Below are positions 4,991 through 11,659 of a DNA stretch of 11,682 nucleotides, piece by piece. Position 1 is the stretch's first letter. Each line of letters begins with the position of its first letter. The notes below the pieces were generated by a model. The model saw nothing but the letters and a program-made list of their open reading frames with translations. It did not search any database and had not been told where the DNA came from. Origin of the DNA: an uncultured Collinsella sp. (GTDB taxonomy: Bacteria > Actinomycetota > Coriobacteriia > Coriobacteriales > Coriobacteriaceae); contig CATYZE010000044.1 of assembly GCA_958415525.1 (NCBI GenBank), positions 1 to 11,682 of the forward strand. Direction: 5' to 3'. A program made the position numbers and the translations under genes.

Positions 4991-6661
4991 CTAGTGGCGG
5001 AGTCCCAGCAGGCCGCGGCCGCGATGACGGGCGTCGGCGTGCACCTGAGCGTGCGGACCGGCAGCCTTGACGGACTCGGGCAGGTGCGAGTACTTCTTCT
5101 CGAAGTTCTCCTCGAACATCACCGCCAGATTGTGCGCGGCCTCGTCATAGCGCGCGGTGCTCTGCCAGTACTGGCGCGGCACCAGGATGCCGTCGGGCAC
5201 ACCGTGGCACGTCGTGGGAATGTCGACGTTAAAGATATCGTCGTGGACAAACTCGCTGTCCTCGATGGTGCCGTCAAGGGCGCGCGCGACCAGGGCGCGC
5301 GTGTAGGCAAGCTCGATGCGATGGCCAACGCCGTAGCCGCCGCCAATCCAGCCGGTGTTGACCAGGTACACACGCGTGCGGCCGTCGGCGATGCGCTCAC
5401 CGAGCATCTTGGCATAGACCATGGGGTCGAGCGGCATAAACGGCTCGCCAAACAGCGAAGAGAACGTGGGCGTGGGCTCGGTGACGCCGACCTCGGTGCC
5501 GGGGATCTTGGCTGTAAAGCCCGTCACAAAGTGGTACATGGCGGCATCGGCCGTCAGGCGTGAGATGGGCGGCAACACGCCAAAGGCGTCGCAGGTCAGG
5601 AACAGCACGACGCTTGGAGTGGTGCCCATGCCCTTGGTCCATGCGTTGGGGATATGCTCGACGGGATATGCCACGCGCGTGTTGTGCGTGACCGAGACGT
5701 CATCGTAGTTGGGCTTGCGATTCTCATCGAGCACCACGTTTTCGCAGATCGCGCCAAAGCGGACAGCGTTGAAAATCTCGGGCTCGTGGAAGGCGTCCAG
5801 GCCCTCGCATTTGGCGTAGCAGCCACCCTCGATGTTGAAGATGCCCATGTCGGACCAACCGTGCTCGTCGTCGCCAATAAGCAGGCGCGTGGGATTGGCC
5901 GAAAGCGTGGTCTTGCCGGTGCCGGACAGGCCAAAGAACACGGCGGTCTCGTGCGTGACGGGATCCATGCTGGCCGAGCAGTGCATGGGCAGTACGTCGT
6001 CCTCGACGGGCAGCAGGTAATTCATGACGCTGAAGATGGACTTTTTGATCTCGCCGGAGTAGCCGGTGCCGGCGACCAGAATCACGCGTTCCTGGAAGTT
6101 GATGACCACGGCGGCGCTGGAGTTGAGGCCCTTAATGACGGGATCGCACTGGTAGCCGGGAGCGGCGAGCACGCAGAAGTCCGGCTCGCCGGTGCGTGCG
6201 ATTTCACGAGCGAGCGGACGGGCAAGCATTTGCTTAATGAAGAGCGCCTGGCTGGCACGCTCGCAAGCGACGAGCAGGCGGCGCGTGTGGTTGCGGTCGG
6301 CGCCGGCCATGCCGCGGGTGACGAACACATCGCGCTCGTTGAGGTAGTTGACGATACCGGCCTTGATGACCTCGTAGCTCTCGGCAGAAAGCGGGCGGTT
6401 GACGGCGCCCCAGGCAATCTTGTCGTGAACATCGGGGGTGTCAACGATAAAGCGGTCATTGGGGGAACGACCAGTGCGCTCCCCCGTCTCGATCACCAGC
6501 GCGCCGTTGGATGCCATGCGGCCTTCTTCGCGGCGGATGGCGTGCTCGACGAGCTCCGCGGCGGGTAGATCGACCAGCAGACGGGGCTGATTCTCGGCGG
6601 GATCTTCGACCAACGTAATACCAAAGTTGGACAGAACTTCTGCAGGGGTAACACCAGGCAT
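4991..6661 (-). CDS. pckA: Phosphoenolpyruvate carboxykinase (ATP)
   Basis: This cytosolic enzyme interconverts oxaloacetate + ATP and PEP + CO2 + ADP. It is gluconeogenic in many bacteria; in anaerobes rich in CO2 it can run in the carboxylating, ATP-forming direction. The product is 556 residues (E. coli PckA 540). Motifs are TGRSPNDRF (residues 63-71, substrate-binding Arg65), YSGEIKKS (201-208), the P-loop GLSGTGKTT (244-252), the metal-binding GDDEHGW (263-269), NTRVAYPVEHI (327-337) and the FTAKIPGTE lid region (382-390). All look intact. The C-terminus extends about 20 residues past the usual AAGP ending with a His/Arg-rich tail. The ATG at 6661 has GGAGG four bases upstream; a longer in-frame reading to 6775 lacks one and runs across the control palindromes. 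It is transcribed alone and divergently from the flippase gene. Confidence 0.97.
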   Translation of the reverse strand: MPGVTPAEVLSNFGITLVEDPAENQPRLLVDLPAAELVEHAIRREEGRMASNGALVIETGERTGRSPNDRFIVDTPDVHDKIAWGAVNRPLSAESYEVIKAGIVNYLNERDVFVTRGMAGADRNHTRRLLVACERASQALFIKQMLARPLAREIARTGEPDFCVLAAPGYQCDPVIKGLNSSAAVVINFQERVILVAGTGYSGEIKKSIFSVMNYLLPVEDDVLPMHCSASMDPVTHETAVFFGLSGTGKTTLSANPTRLLIGDDEHGWSDMGIFNIEGGCYAKCEGLDAFHEPEIFNAVRFGAICENVVLDENRKPNYDDVSVTHNTRVAYPVEHIPNAWTKGMGTTPSVVLFLTCDAFGVLPPISRLTADAAMYHFVTGFTAKIPGTEVGVTEPTPTFSSLFGEPFMPLDPMVYAKMLGERIADGRTRVYLVNTGWIGGGYGVGHRIELAYTRALVARALDGTIEDSEFVHDDIFNVDIPTTCHGVPDGILVPRQYWQSTARYDEAAHNLAVMFEENFEKKYSHLPESVKAAGPHAQVHADARHRGRGLLGLRH

Positions 6662-6702
6662 GGGGCCTCCTTTAAAAACGCGACACGTGGACGCAGCGCG
6701 CA

Positions 6703-6718
6703 CTTTACTCACGTAAAG
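6703..6718. promoter_or_regulatory. Inverted repeat in pckA leader region
   Basis: CTTTAC and GTAAAG form a perfect 6-bp inverted repeat around TCAC, 42 bases upstream of the pckA start. It could be an operator or a small leader hairpin. No regulator can be named. Confidence 0.35.
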
Positions 6719-6735
6719 CCCGTTGTACCCGATAT

Positions 6736-6751
6736 GCAAAAACGTTTTTGC
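6736..6751. promoter_or_regulatory. Perfect 16-bp palindrome, LacI/CcpA-type candidate operator
   Basis: GCAAAAACGTTTTTGC is a perfect palindrome with a central CG flanked by A/T runs, the general form of operators bound by LacI-family regulators such as CcpA and PurR. It lies 75 bases upstream of the pckA start codon and overlaps a possible minus-strand -35 (TTGCAT). Control of pckA by carbon source is a reasonable inference, but no regulator gene is in the window. Confidence 0.45.
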
Positions 6752-6800
6752 GGCAAGGGCGGCAAGCCCGCCCAACGGTCAAAAATCGCACGCAAGCGGC

Positions 6801-6852
6801 CTAGTCATTGGGGACGTTTTTAAACGACTAGTCGTTGGGGACATTCTTGAAC
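6801..6852. repeat. Tandem pair of 25-base GGGGAC repeats
   Basis: Two 25-base units starting CTAGTC (6801-6825 and 6828-6852) agree at 21 of 25 positions, and each carries TTGGGGAC. The first CTAGTC also pairs with GACTAG at 6826-6831, so the first unit can fold. This is non-coding sequence between the pckA control region and the flippase gene. It resembles REP-like extragenic repeats. Confidence 0.7.
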
Positions 6853-6880
6853 AGGCAACAACCAAGGACCGTCCCCGGAT

Positions 6881-6938
6881 GCCGGCACTTAGGGACGTTC
6901 CCAAAGTGCCGGCACATAAAGAACGTCCCCAAGTGCCG
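6881..6938. repeat. REP-like hairpin with a partial second copy
   Basis: GCCGGCACTT (6881-6890) pairs perfectly with AAGTGCCGGC (6904-6913). After an A-A mismatch, GGG and CCC pair around the loop ACGTT. A partial copy, GAACGTCCCCAAGTGCCG, follows at 6921-6938. There is no U-run, so it is not a standard terminator. It shares the GTCCCC core with the neighbouring repeats. Confidence 0.75.
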
Positions 6939-7006
6939 ACTACTGAATGGCACCGTCGAAATTATCGAACAACCTGTTCAAAAACACGAGCGTACACCGT
7001 CGCGTC

Positions 7007-7012
7007 TATACT
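7007..7012 (+). promoter_or_regulatory. Possible -10 element of the flippase gene
   Basis: TATACT matches the -10 consensus at 5 of 6 positions and lies 28 bases before the start codon. No good -35 is found at 16-18 bases; the nearest candidate, TTCAAA at 6977-6982, is 24 bases away. The call therefore rests on one hexamer. Confidence 0.35.
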
Positions 7013-7040
7013 AGAGCGCAGCAATAGAAAGGACTCCGCT

Positions 7041-8615
7041 TTGAGCATCACGCCCATCGATAGCATTCGCCGCGCCATCGCCCGCCGCAATGGCGTCGCC
7101 GACCCCACCGTATCGGACGGGGCGCACGGACAGGGCGGACGCATCGAGAACGGCCTGTTCCCCGCCTCGCACACCGCCGAGGAGCTCGCTCGAATCCAAG
7201 AGCTAAGCCAGCGTAACGCCGGCGGTCCCGACAGCAGCCAGGCCACGCGCCGTCGCCGCGAGCGCGATCGCGAGCCCGGCCCCATCCGCCGCATGGTCAA
7301 TGCCTGGTGGAACCGCCTGCTCGGAGCCGTCTACGGCGGCGGCTTCTCCACACAAGAAGCCGAGTACGATGATCACGCCACCCGTCGCGACTACCTTTGG
7401 AATACTCTGGGCACCGCCGTATGGGGCATGGCATTTCCACTGCTCACCATTGTGTCGACGCAGCTCGTAGGCGCCGAGGAGGCCGGCAAGTTCTCCATCG
7501 CCTTTGTCACCGGCACGCTCATCATGATCGCGTGCAACTACGGCGTGCGCAATTTCCAGGTCTCGGACATCGACGAAATGACGTCCTTTGCCTCCTACCA
7601 GCTCAACCGCTGGATCTGCGGAGCGCTCGCGCTGGCATGCGGCCTGGTATACAGCAGCGCCCGCGGCTACGATGCGAAGATGGCCACGATCGGCCTGGGC
7701 GTCTACCTCTATAAGGTGATCGACGGCATCGCCGACGTGTACGAGGGCCGCCTGCAGCAGGCCGACAAGCTCTATTTGGCCGGCATGAGTCAAACGCTGC
7801 GCTCCGCCGGCGTCATCGCGGTCTTTAGCGTGGCCCTGCTCCTCACGCGCAGCATGCCCATCGCGGCCATGGCCATGGGTGTTACCGCGATTGCCTCGCT
7901 TGTGCTGGTCACCGCCCCGCTCGCCCTGCTCGAGACCGAAAAATCGCGTCGCGTGAGCCTGCGCGAAGTCGGCCACCTCTTTGCGCAGTGCGCCCCGCTC
8001 TTTGGCGCGCTCTTTTTGTTCAACCTTATCGAGAGCATGCCAAAATTCGTGATGGAAGGCACGCTGGCCTACAAGTATCAGCTGTACTTTAATGCACTGT
8101 TCTTTCCGGCGCAGGCTATTTTGTTGAGCATTGGATTTATCTATAAACCGCAGCTCCTGCGTCTGTCGAGCATTTGGGCGAATCCGCGCAAACGTCGCCG
8201 CTTTGACTTGATTATTGTTGCCGTTATGGCGCTGATCGTGGTTATCACCGGCATGTGCGCCGCATTTATGGCAGGCCCCGGAATCCCCATTATGAGCTTT
8301 ATGTACGGCCTTAACTTTGAGCGCTACCGCACGCTGGCGCTGCTGATGGTCGTCGCCGGCGGCGTCACCTCGGCCATCGATTTTATCTACGCCATCATCA
8401 CGGTGCTGCGCTATGCCGGCGACGTCACCAAGGTCTACCTGATCTGCTTTGCCGTGAGCGTGGTGCTGCCGGTGATTTTGATCAATCTGCTCGGCCTGAT
8501 GGGCGCCGTCGTGAGTTACCTAGCCATCATGGCCCTACTGCTGGTGCTGCTGATAATCGAGTACCGCCGCATCCACCAACGCATAGAGAGGGACCGGAAT
8601 CCGTACGGCGCCTAA
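7041..8615 (+). CDS. Polytopic MOP/Wzx-type flippase (polysaccharide biosynthesis protein)
   Basis: This 524-residue membrane protein has about 12 hydrophobic segments (roughly 121-143, 151-169, 190-207, 213-231, 253-270, 274-297, 318-338, 347-368, 389-411, 430-455, 464-487 and 488-507). Size and layout fit the MOP exporter superfamily, whose Wzx/RfbX members flip lipid-linked glycans across the membrane; the substrate cannot be inferred. Before the membrane part is a hydrophilic region of about 115 residues, arginine-rich at 70-77 (RRRRERDRE at its core), probably cytoplasmic and unusually long for the family. I chose the TTG at 7041 because AAAGGA lies 7 bases upstream. The frame stays open upstream to an ATG at 6723, but it runs through repeats and has no ribosome binding site. 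No glycosyltransferase or other glycan gene is adjacent. A MATE-like or other MOP transporter is the alternative. Confidence 0.8.
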   Translation: MSITPIDSIRRAIARRNGVADPTVSDGAHGQGGRIENGLFPASHTAEELARIQELSQRNAGGPDSSQATRRRRERDREPGPIRRMVNAWWNRLLGAVYGGGFSTQEAEYDDHATRRDYLWNTLGTAVWGMAFPLLTIVSTQLVGAEEAGKFSIAFVTGTLIMIACNYGVRNFQVSDIDEMTSFASYQLNRWICGALALACGLVYSSARGYDAKMATIGLGVYLYKVIDGIADVYEGRLQQADKLYLAGMSQTLRSAGVIAVFSVALLLTRSMPIAAMAMGVTAIASLVLVTAPLALLETEKSRRVSLREVGHLFAQCAPLFGALFLFNLIESMPKFVMEGTLAYKYQLYFNALFFPAQAILLSIGFIYKPQLLRLSSIWANPRKRRRFDLIIVAVMALIVVITGMCAAFMAGPGIPIMSFMYGLNFERYRTLALLMVVAGGVTSAIDFIYAIITVLRYAGDVTKVYLICFAVSVVLPVILINLLGLMGAVVSYLAIMALLLVLLIIEYRRIHQRIERDRNPYGA

Positions 8616-8666
8616 TTCGAATCAATTTGAAGAAAAGAAACGTCGATGTTTTGGCACCGACAGCGA

Positions 8667-8766
8667 GCAGCCTCGAAGTGCCCCAGGGTGGCGCGAAAGA
8701 GGAGCGACGCGTACTTCTGTACGCGAGCGACGGTTTGAGCGACAAGATGGGGTGCTTCGGGGCTGC
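8667..8766. repeat. About 100-base foldable intergenic element
   Basis: Read as + strand RNA, 8667-8685 pairs with 8748-8766 over 19 continuous positions, including three G-U wobbles. An internal perfect 7-bp hairpin (CGCGTAC-TTCT-GTACGCG, 8708-8725) sits near the centre. GAGCGAC occurs three times inside (8702, 8725 and 8737). It lies between the convergent flippase and phosphatase genes. It may be a structured RNA or a MITE/REP-like dispersed repeat. The wobbles fit only one strand, which hints at RNA on the + strand. Confidence 0.55.
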
Positions 8767-8781
8767 GCAGCGTCAACGTGA

Positions 8782-8803
8782 CCGCCGTTCGGTAGAACGG
8801 CGG
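8782..8803. terminator. Hairpin between convergent genes
   Basis: CCGCCGTTC and GAACGGCGG form a perfect 9-bp stem with loop GGTA. It ends 7 bases beyond the phosphatase stop. No U-run follows on either strand (AACAAGGTTATT on +, TCACGTTG on minus). It is a likely transcript end or 3' stabiliser rather than a textbook terminator. Confidence 0.5.
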
Positions 8804-8810
8804 AACAAGG

Positions 8811-9650
8811 TTATTCCCCGGGGCGAATATTCGCGTAGAACTCCACCCCATCATCGAGCCGCAGGATGCCCACGCGACCGAACTCGGAGCCGGTGGCGGC
8901 GGCGCAGTCGATGTCGATGCGATCGGGCACGCCGGCAGTGTCCTCGCCGCCCAAGCGCACGATCTGCCCGCGTCCCGATTCCTCATCGAGCCCCGCCAGA
9001 CCACCGACCTCGCAATAGCGCCCAAGCGATACCGTGGGCGTGTGACCGCTCACCACGACCGGGCCCTTGCCCTCGGCAGAAAGCAGCCCGGTCGGCACAT
9101 CCCAATAGCCGTGACGAATCCATAGCAGGTCATCGGACGACTGCACCGCGAGCATCTGCTGCAGCAGCTCGCGATCGGCACCCACCGCTCCGACTCCATC
9201 GGCACAATCGACGCCATGCTCAAGCAAAAACGCGCGCGCCGCCTTCATCTCGATTCCAGCATGTACCAGCAGATACGGGCGCTCCTCGGTCTCGGCCACC
9301 GCGTAGAGGGGCAGCGCGGCCATCCATCGCACGAGCTCCTCGTATGCCTCAAATTCCATGTCGTTGAGCTGCTCGCGCGTCGTCCAGCCACCGTTGATAT
9401 CCCAGGTCTCGGCATCGAGCGGATCCTGGCCAATGATGGCATCGAGCATGATCTGCTCGTGATTGCCCTTGAGCACGCGGACGTTGGGCAGCGAGCGCAC
9501 GAGCTTAATAACGCCGACCGGATCGGGCCCGCGATCGATCATGTCGCCCAGCACGTACAGCGTGTCGTCGGACGCCAGCGAGATCTTAGACAGGGCCTCG
9601 TCAAGCGCACGCACATGCCCGTGAGCATCAGATGTCACATAGATCGCCAT
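8811..9650 (-). CDS. PPP-type metallophosphatase (serine/threonine phosphatase or ApaH-like)
   Basis: This 279-residue cytosolic calcineurin-like phosphoesterase uses a two-metal centre. The full PPP motif set is visible: SDAHGH (residues 7-12, metal ligands D8 and H10), GDMIDRGPD (35-43, D36), GNHE (62-65, N63 and H64), LVHAG (128-132, H130) and SGHTP (201-205, H203). Overall form is like PrpA/lambda-type protein phosphatases and the dinucleoside tetraphosphatase ApaH; the motifs alone do not separate the two. An acidic stretch at 223-238 and the IDIDCAA segment (245-251) near the end fit PPP enzymes. The ATG at 9650 has a purine-rich AAGGAGAGG upstream. It converges on the flippase gene and diverges from the antiporter gene. 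It looks monocistronic with its own promoter at 9726-9754. Confidence 0.9.
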   Translation of the reverse strand: MAIYVTSDAHGHVRALDEALSKISLASDDTLYVLGDMIDRGPDPVGVIKLVRSLPNVRVLKGNHEQIMLDAIIGQDPLDAETWDINGGWTTREQLNDMEFEAYEELVRWMAALPLYAVAETEERPYLLVHAGIEMKAARAFLLEHGVDCADGVGAVGADRELLQQMLAVQSSDDLLWIRHGYWDVPTGLLSAEGKGPVVVSGHTPTVSLGRYCEVGGLAGLDEESGRGQIVRLGGEDTAGVPDRIDIDCAAATGSEFGRVGILRLDDGVEFYANIRPGE

Positions 9651-9698
9651 GGTACGCCTCTCCTTGCATTGCGGCCGAAGCCCGGCGCCGCAACTAAA

Positions 9699-9715
9699 AC
9701 TTCAAGTTGAACTTA
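9699..9715. promoter_or_regulatory. Near-palindrome in the divergent control region
   Basis: AACTTCAAGTTGAACTT is centred on TTCAA-G-TTGAA and is symmetrical except at the two flanking C/G positions and the centre. It lies about 50 bases upstream of the phosphatase start, just beyond the predicted -10. It may be an operator. It also contains TTGAAC, a weak candidate -35 for the antiporter direction. Confidence 0.3.
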
Positions 9716-9725
9716 AATGTTAACC

Positions 9726-9754
9726 ATTGTACTCCGTTGCAATAAAGCTGGAAA
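9726..9754 (-). promoter_or_regulatory. Predicted promoter of the metallophosphatase gene
   Basis: On the minus strand, TTTCCA (9749-9754) and TACAAT (9726-9731) are separated by 17 bases. They match consensus at 4 of 6 and 5 of 6 positions. The leader would be about 70 bases. Confidence 0.45.
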
Positions 9755-9903
9755 GGGTTTCCGAGCAGAGGCAAAGACGGCAGCCGTCTATGGCGATATC
9801 GCGCACGCCCGCAATCCAACCCCATAAACCCACCATCTTTGGGTACAAATAACCGCAGACAACTGACCGTGCCACGCCAACCACCCAGGAGCGGACACCA
9901 TCC

Positions 9904-11505
9904 ATGAACCAGATCCTTCTCTTTATCGGCCTCGTCATCATTTTGTGCCTGACCATCAAACCCGTCGGCAAAAAGCTCCCCTTCCCCACCCTGCTCATTT
10001 TTATCGCGCTGGGCATGCTGTTGGGCGTCAACGGCCCGGCGCACATCGACTTTAACGACTACGCACTCACCGAAACCGTCTGCAGCACGGCGCTGCTGTT
10101 CATCATGTTCTACGGCGGCTTTAACACCAATATCGACCGCGCCAAGCCCGTCGCTGCGCCGGCGGTGCTGCTGAGCACGCTCGGCGTCGTCATCACTGCC
10201 GGCATCACCGGCGTGTTCGCCCACTTCGCGCTGGGGTTCGACTGGATCGGCGGCCTGCTGCTGGGATCGGTTGTAGCATCCACCGACGCGGCGAGCGTCT
10301 TTAGCGTTCTGCGCGAGCACAACCTGTCGCTGAGGGGCGGGACTGACTCGCTGCTCGAGGTCGAATCGGGCTCCAACGACCCCGTCGCCTACATGCTCAC
10401 CGCCGTGCTCGCCACACTCGCGGCCGGCGGCGACATTAACATCCCCGTGCTGCTGGCCAAGCAAATCATTCTGGGCGTGGGTTTGGGTCTTGCCATCGGC
10501 TGGACATCCAGCCGCCTGATTGAGCGCGCGCACGCAACGGCCGAGGGCGCGCAGACCATCTTTTTGTTCGCCGTGGCGATCGTCGCCTACGCGCTGCCGA
10601 GCTATCTGGGCGGCAACGGCTTTTTGGCCGTATACCTGGCAGGCATTGTGCTGGGTGCGAGCGACATCACCGGCAAGGTCGAGATGGCGCACTTCTTTGA
10701 CACCCTTACCGAGATGGCCGAGATGACGATCTTCTTCTTGCTCGGCCTGCTCGTGACGCCCGCGCGCCTGCCGCAAATGCTGCTACCTGGCCTGGCGCTC
10801 ATGGCGTTTATGCTCTTCGTGAGCCGTCCCATCGCCGTAGGCATGCTCCTGGCGCCTTTTAAGACCAACCCCCGCCAGGTTGCGCTCGTAAGCTGGGCGG
10901 GTCTGCGCGGCGCAGCTTCGGTCGTATTTAGCCTCTTTGCCGTGGTGGCCGGTGTTCCCGGTGGACATGACCTGTTTGACCTAGTCTTCGTGATTGCCGT
11001 GTCAAGCATTGTGGTGCAGGGCTCGCTGCTGCCGGCGGTGGCGAATAAGCTCGACATGATCGACGCGACCGGCGACGTGCGCCGCACCTTTAACGACTAT
11101 CGCGACGAAGACGGCATGTCGTTCGTCAAGCTCAAGGTAGGCGCTGGCCATCCGTTTGCCGGGCGCTCGCTCGCCGATATTGGCAGCGCGACGGACATGC
11201 TCGTGGTCCTGGTGCTTCGTGACGGCGCGCACCCCGTGCTGCCCAACGGCGACACCGTGATCCAGGAAGGCGATCTGCTGGTGATGGCAGCCCCAACGTT
11301 CGAAGAGCGTGCCGAGGTTACGCTGCGCGAGGTCACCGTGACGCCCCACGGTCGCCTGGCCGGTCAGCGCCTGCGCGACGTGCCGCAGGGCAAGCACCCG
11401 TTTATCGTGGTGATGCTCAAGCGCGAAGGCCAAACGATCATCCCAGACGGCAACACCCTCATATACGCCGGCGACGAAGCCGTCATTGCCACACTAGCAT
11501 CGTAG
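9904..11505 (+). CDS. CPA-family cation/proton antiporter with two RCK_C-like repeats (NhaP2/CvrA-type)
   Basis: This 533-residue protein has about 12 membrane segments over residues 3-385 and a soluble C-terminal part. It probably exchanges K+ (or Na+) for protons and takes part in pH and potassium homeostasis. CPA transport motifs are clear: STDAASVFSVLR (126-137), ESGSNDP (154-160, with the ion-binding Asn-Asp) and SWAGLRGAAS (330-339). The cytoplasmic tail holds two similar units, about 407-463 and 474-532. Each has G-x-x-[FL]-A-G-x-x-L-x-D-[IV], then a hydrophobic strand, P-[ND]-G-[ND]-T and a GD turn, as in TrkA_C/RCK_C domains. No Rossmann RCK_N domain is present. The ATG at 9904 follows AGGAG by 12 bases, rather far. 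The leader holds small hairpins at 9775-9789 and 9793-9802. Substrate choice is inferred from NhaP2. Confidence 0.93.
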   Translation: MNQILLFIGLVIILCLTIKPVGKKLPFPTLLIFIALGMLLGVNGPAHIDFNDYALTETVCSTALLFIMFYGGFNTNIDRAKPVAAPAVLLSTLGVVITAGITGVFAHFALGFDWIGGLLLGSVVASTDAASVFSVLREHNLSLRGGTDSLLEVESGSNDPVAYMLTAVLATLAAGGDINIPVLLAKQIILGVGLGLAIGWTSSRLIERAHATAEGAQTIFLFAVAIVAYALPSYLGGNGFLAVYLAGIVLGASDITGKVEMAHFFDTLTEMAEMTIFFLLGLLVTPARLPQMLLPGLALMAFMLFVSRPIAVGMLLAPFKTNPRQVALVSWAGLRGAASVVFSLFAVVAGVPGGHDLFDLVFVIAVSSIVVQGSLLPAVANKLDMIDATGDVRRTFNDYRDEDGMSFVKLKVGAGHPFAGRSLADIGSATDMLVVLVLRDGAHPVLPNGDTVIQEGDLLVMAAPTFEERAEVTLREVTVTPHGRLAGQRLRDVPQGKHPFIVVMLKREGQTIIPDGNTLIYAGDEAVIATLAS

Positions 11506-11509
11506 CCAT

Positions 11510-11603
11510 CCCCACCCATAAGTTGCGGTGAAATAGGGATTGAATAGGCTTCTGAACAGCCATTTCAGTCCCTATTTCACCGCAAGTTATTGAGGGGGTG
11601 GGG
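11510..11603. repeat. 94-base near-perfect hairpin after the antiporter gene
   Basis: Three stems stack: CCCCACCC with GGGTGGGG (11510-11517/11596-11603), ATAA with TTAT (11518-11521/11587-11590), and a 21-bp stem with one wobble (11523-11543/11565-11585). The tip adds GGCT/AGCC (11547-11550/11558-11561). It starts 4 bases past the antiporter stop. No U-run follows (TTGAAAAAC). It probably ends or protects the transcript, but length and symmetry look like a mobile palindromic repeat. Confidence 0.75.
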
Positions 11604-11633
11604 TTGAAAAACATTTGAGTTGACACCGAAATG

Positions 11634-11659
11634 AAAAAGCCGGGGAAAACGTCCCCGGC
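11634..11659 (-). terminator. Intrinsic terminator of a minus-strand gene outside the window
   Basis: Read on the minus strand, GCCGGGG-ACGTTTT-CCCCGGC is a perfect 7-bp stem followed directly by TTTTTCATTT. It implies a convergent minus-strand gene starting beyond the right edge. Its loop side carries GGGGAC, the core shared with the other repeats in the window. Confidence 0.8.

Noticed and set aside
5654..6568. Long open frame on the + strand
   Set aside because: It is a shadow of the pckA gene in GC-rich sequence; the minus-strand protein has all catalytic motifs.
6801..6942. CRISPR array
   Set aside because: There are only two imperfect repeats with a 2-base gap, no regular spacers and no cas genes.
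6967..6979. LexA-type SOS box GAAC-N5-GTTC
   Set aside because: The spacer is five bases, not the four of the Gram-positive GAAC-N4-GTTC site, and no SOS gene follows.
6723..7040. Extended start of the flippase at ATG 6723
   Set aside because: The extra 106 residues are translated from an operator palindrome and repeats, with no ribosome binding site.
8627..9367. 246-codon open frame on the + strand
   Set aside because: It runs through the foldable repeat and then antisense to the phosphatase, and its product is Arg/Pro/Ser-rich with no domain.
9694..10776. 360-codon open frame on the minus strand
   Set aside because: It is antisense to the antiporter gene, with low-complexity His/Gln/Asp-rich composition typical of GC-rich shadows.
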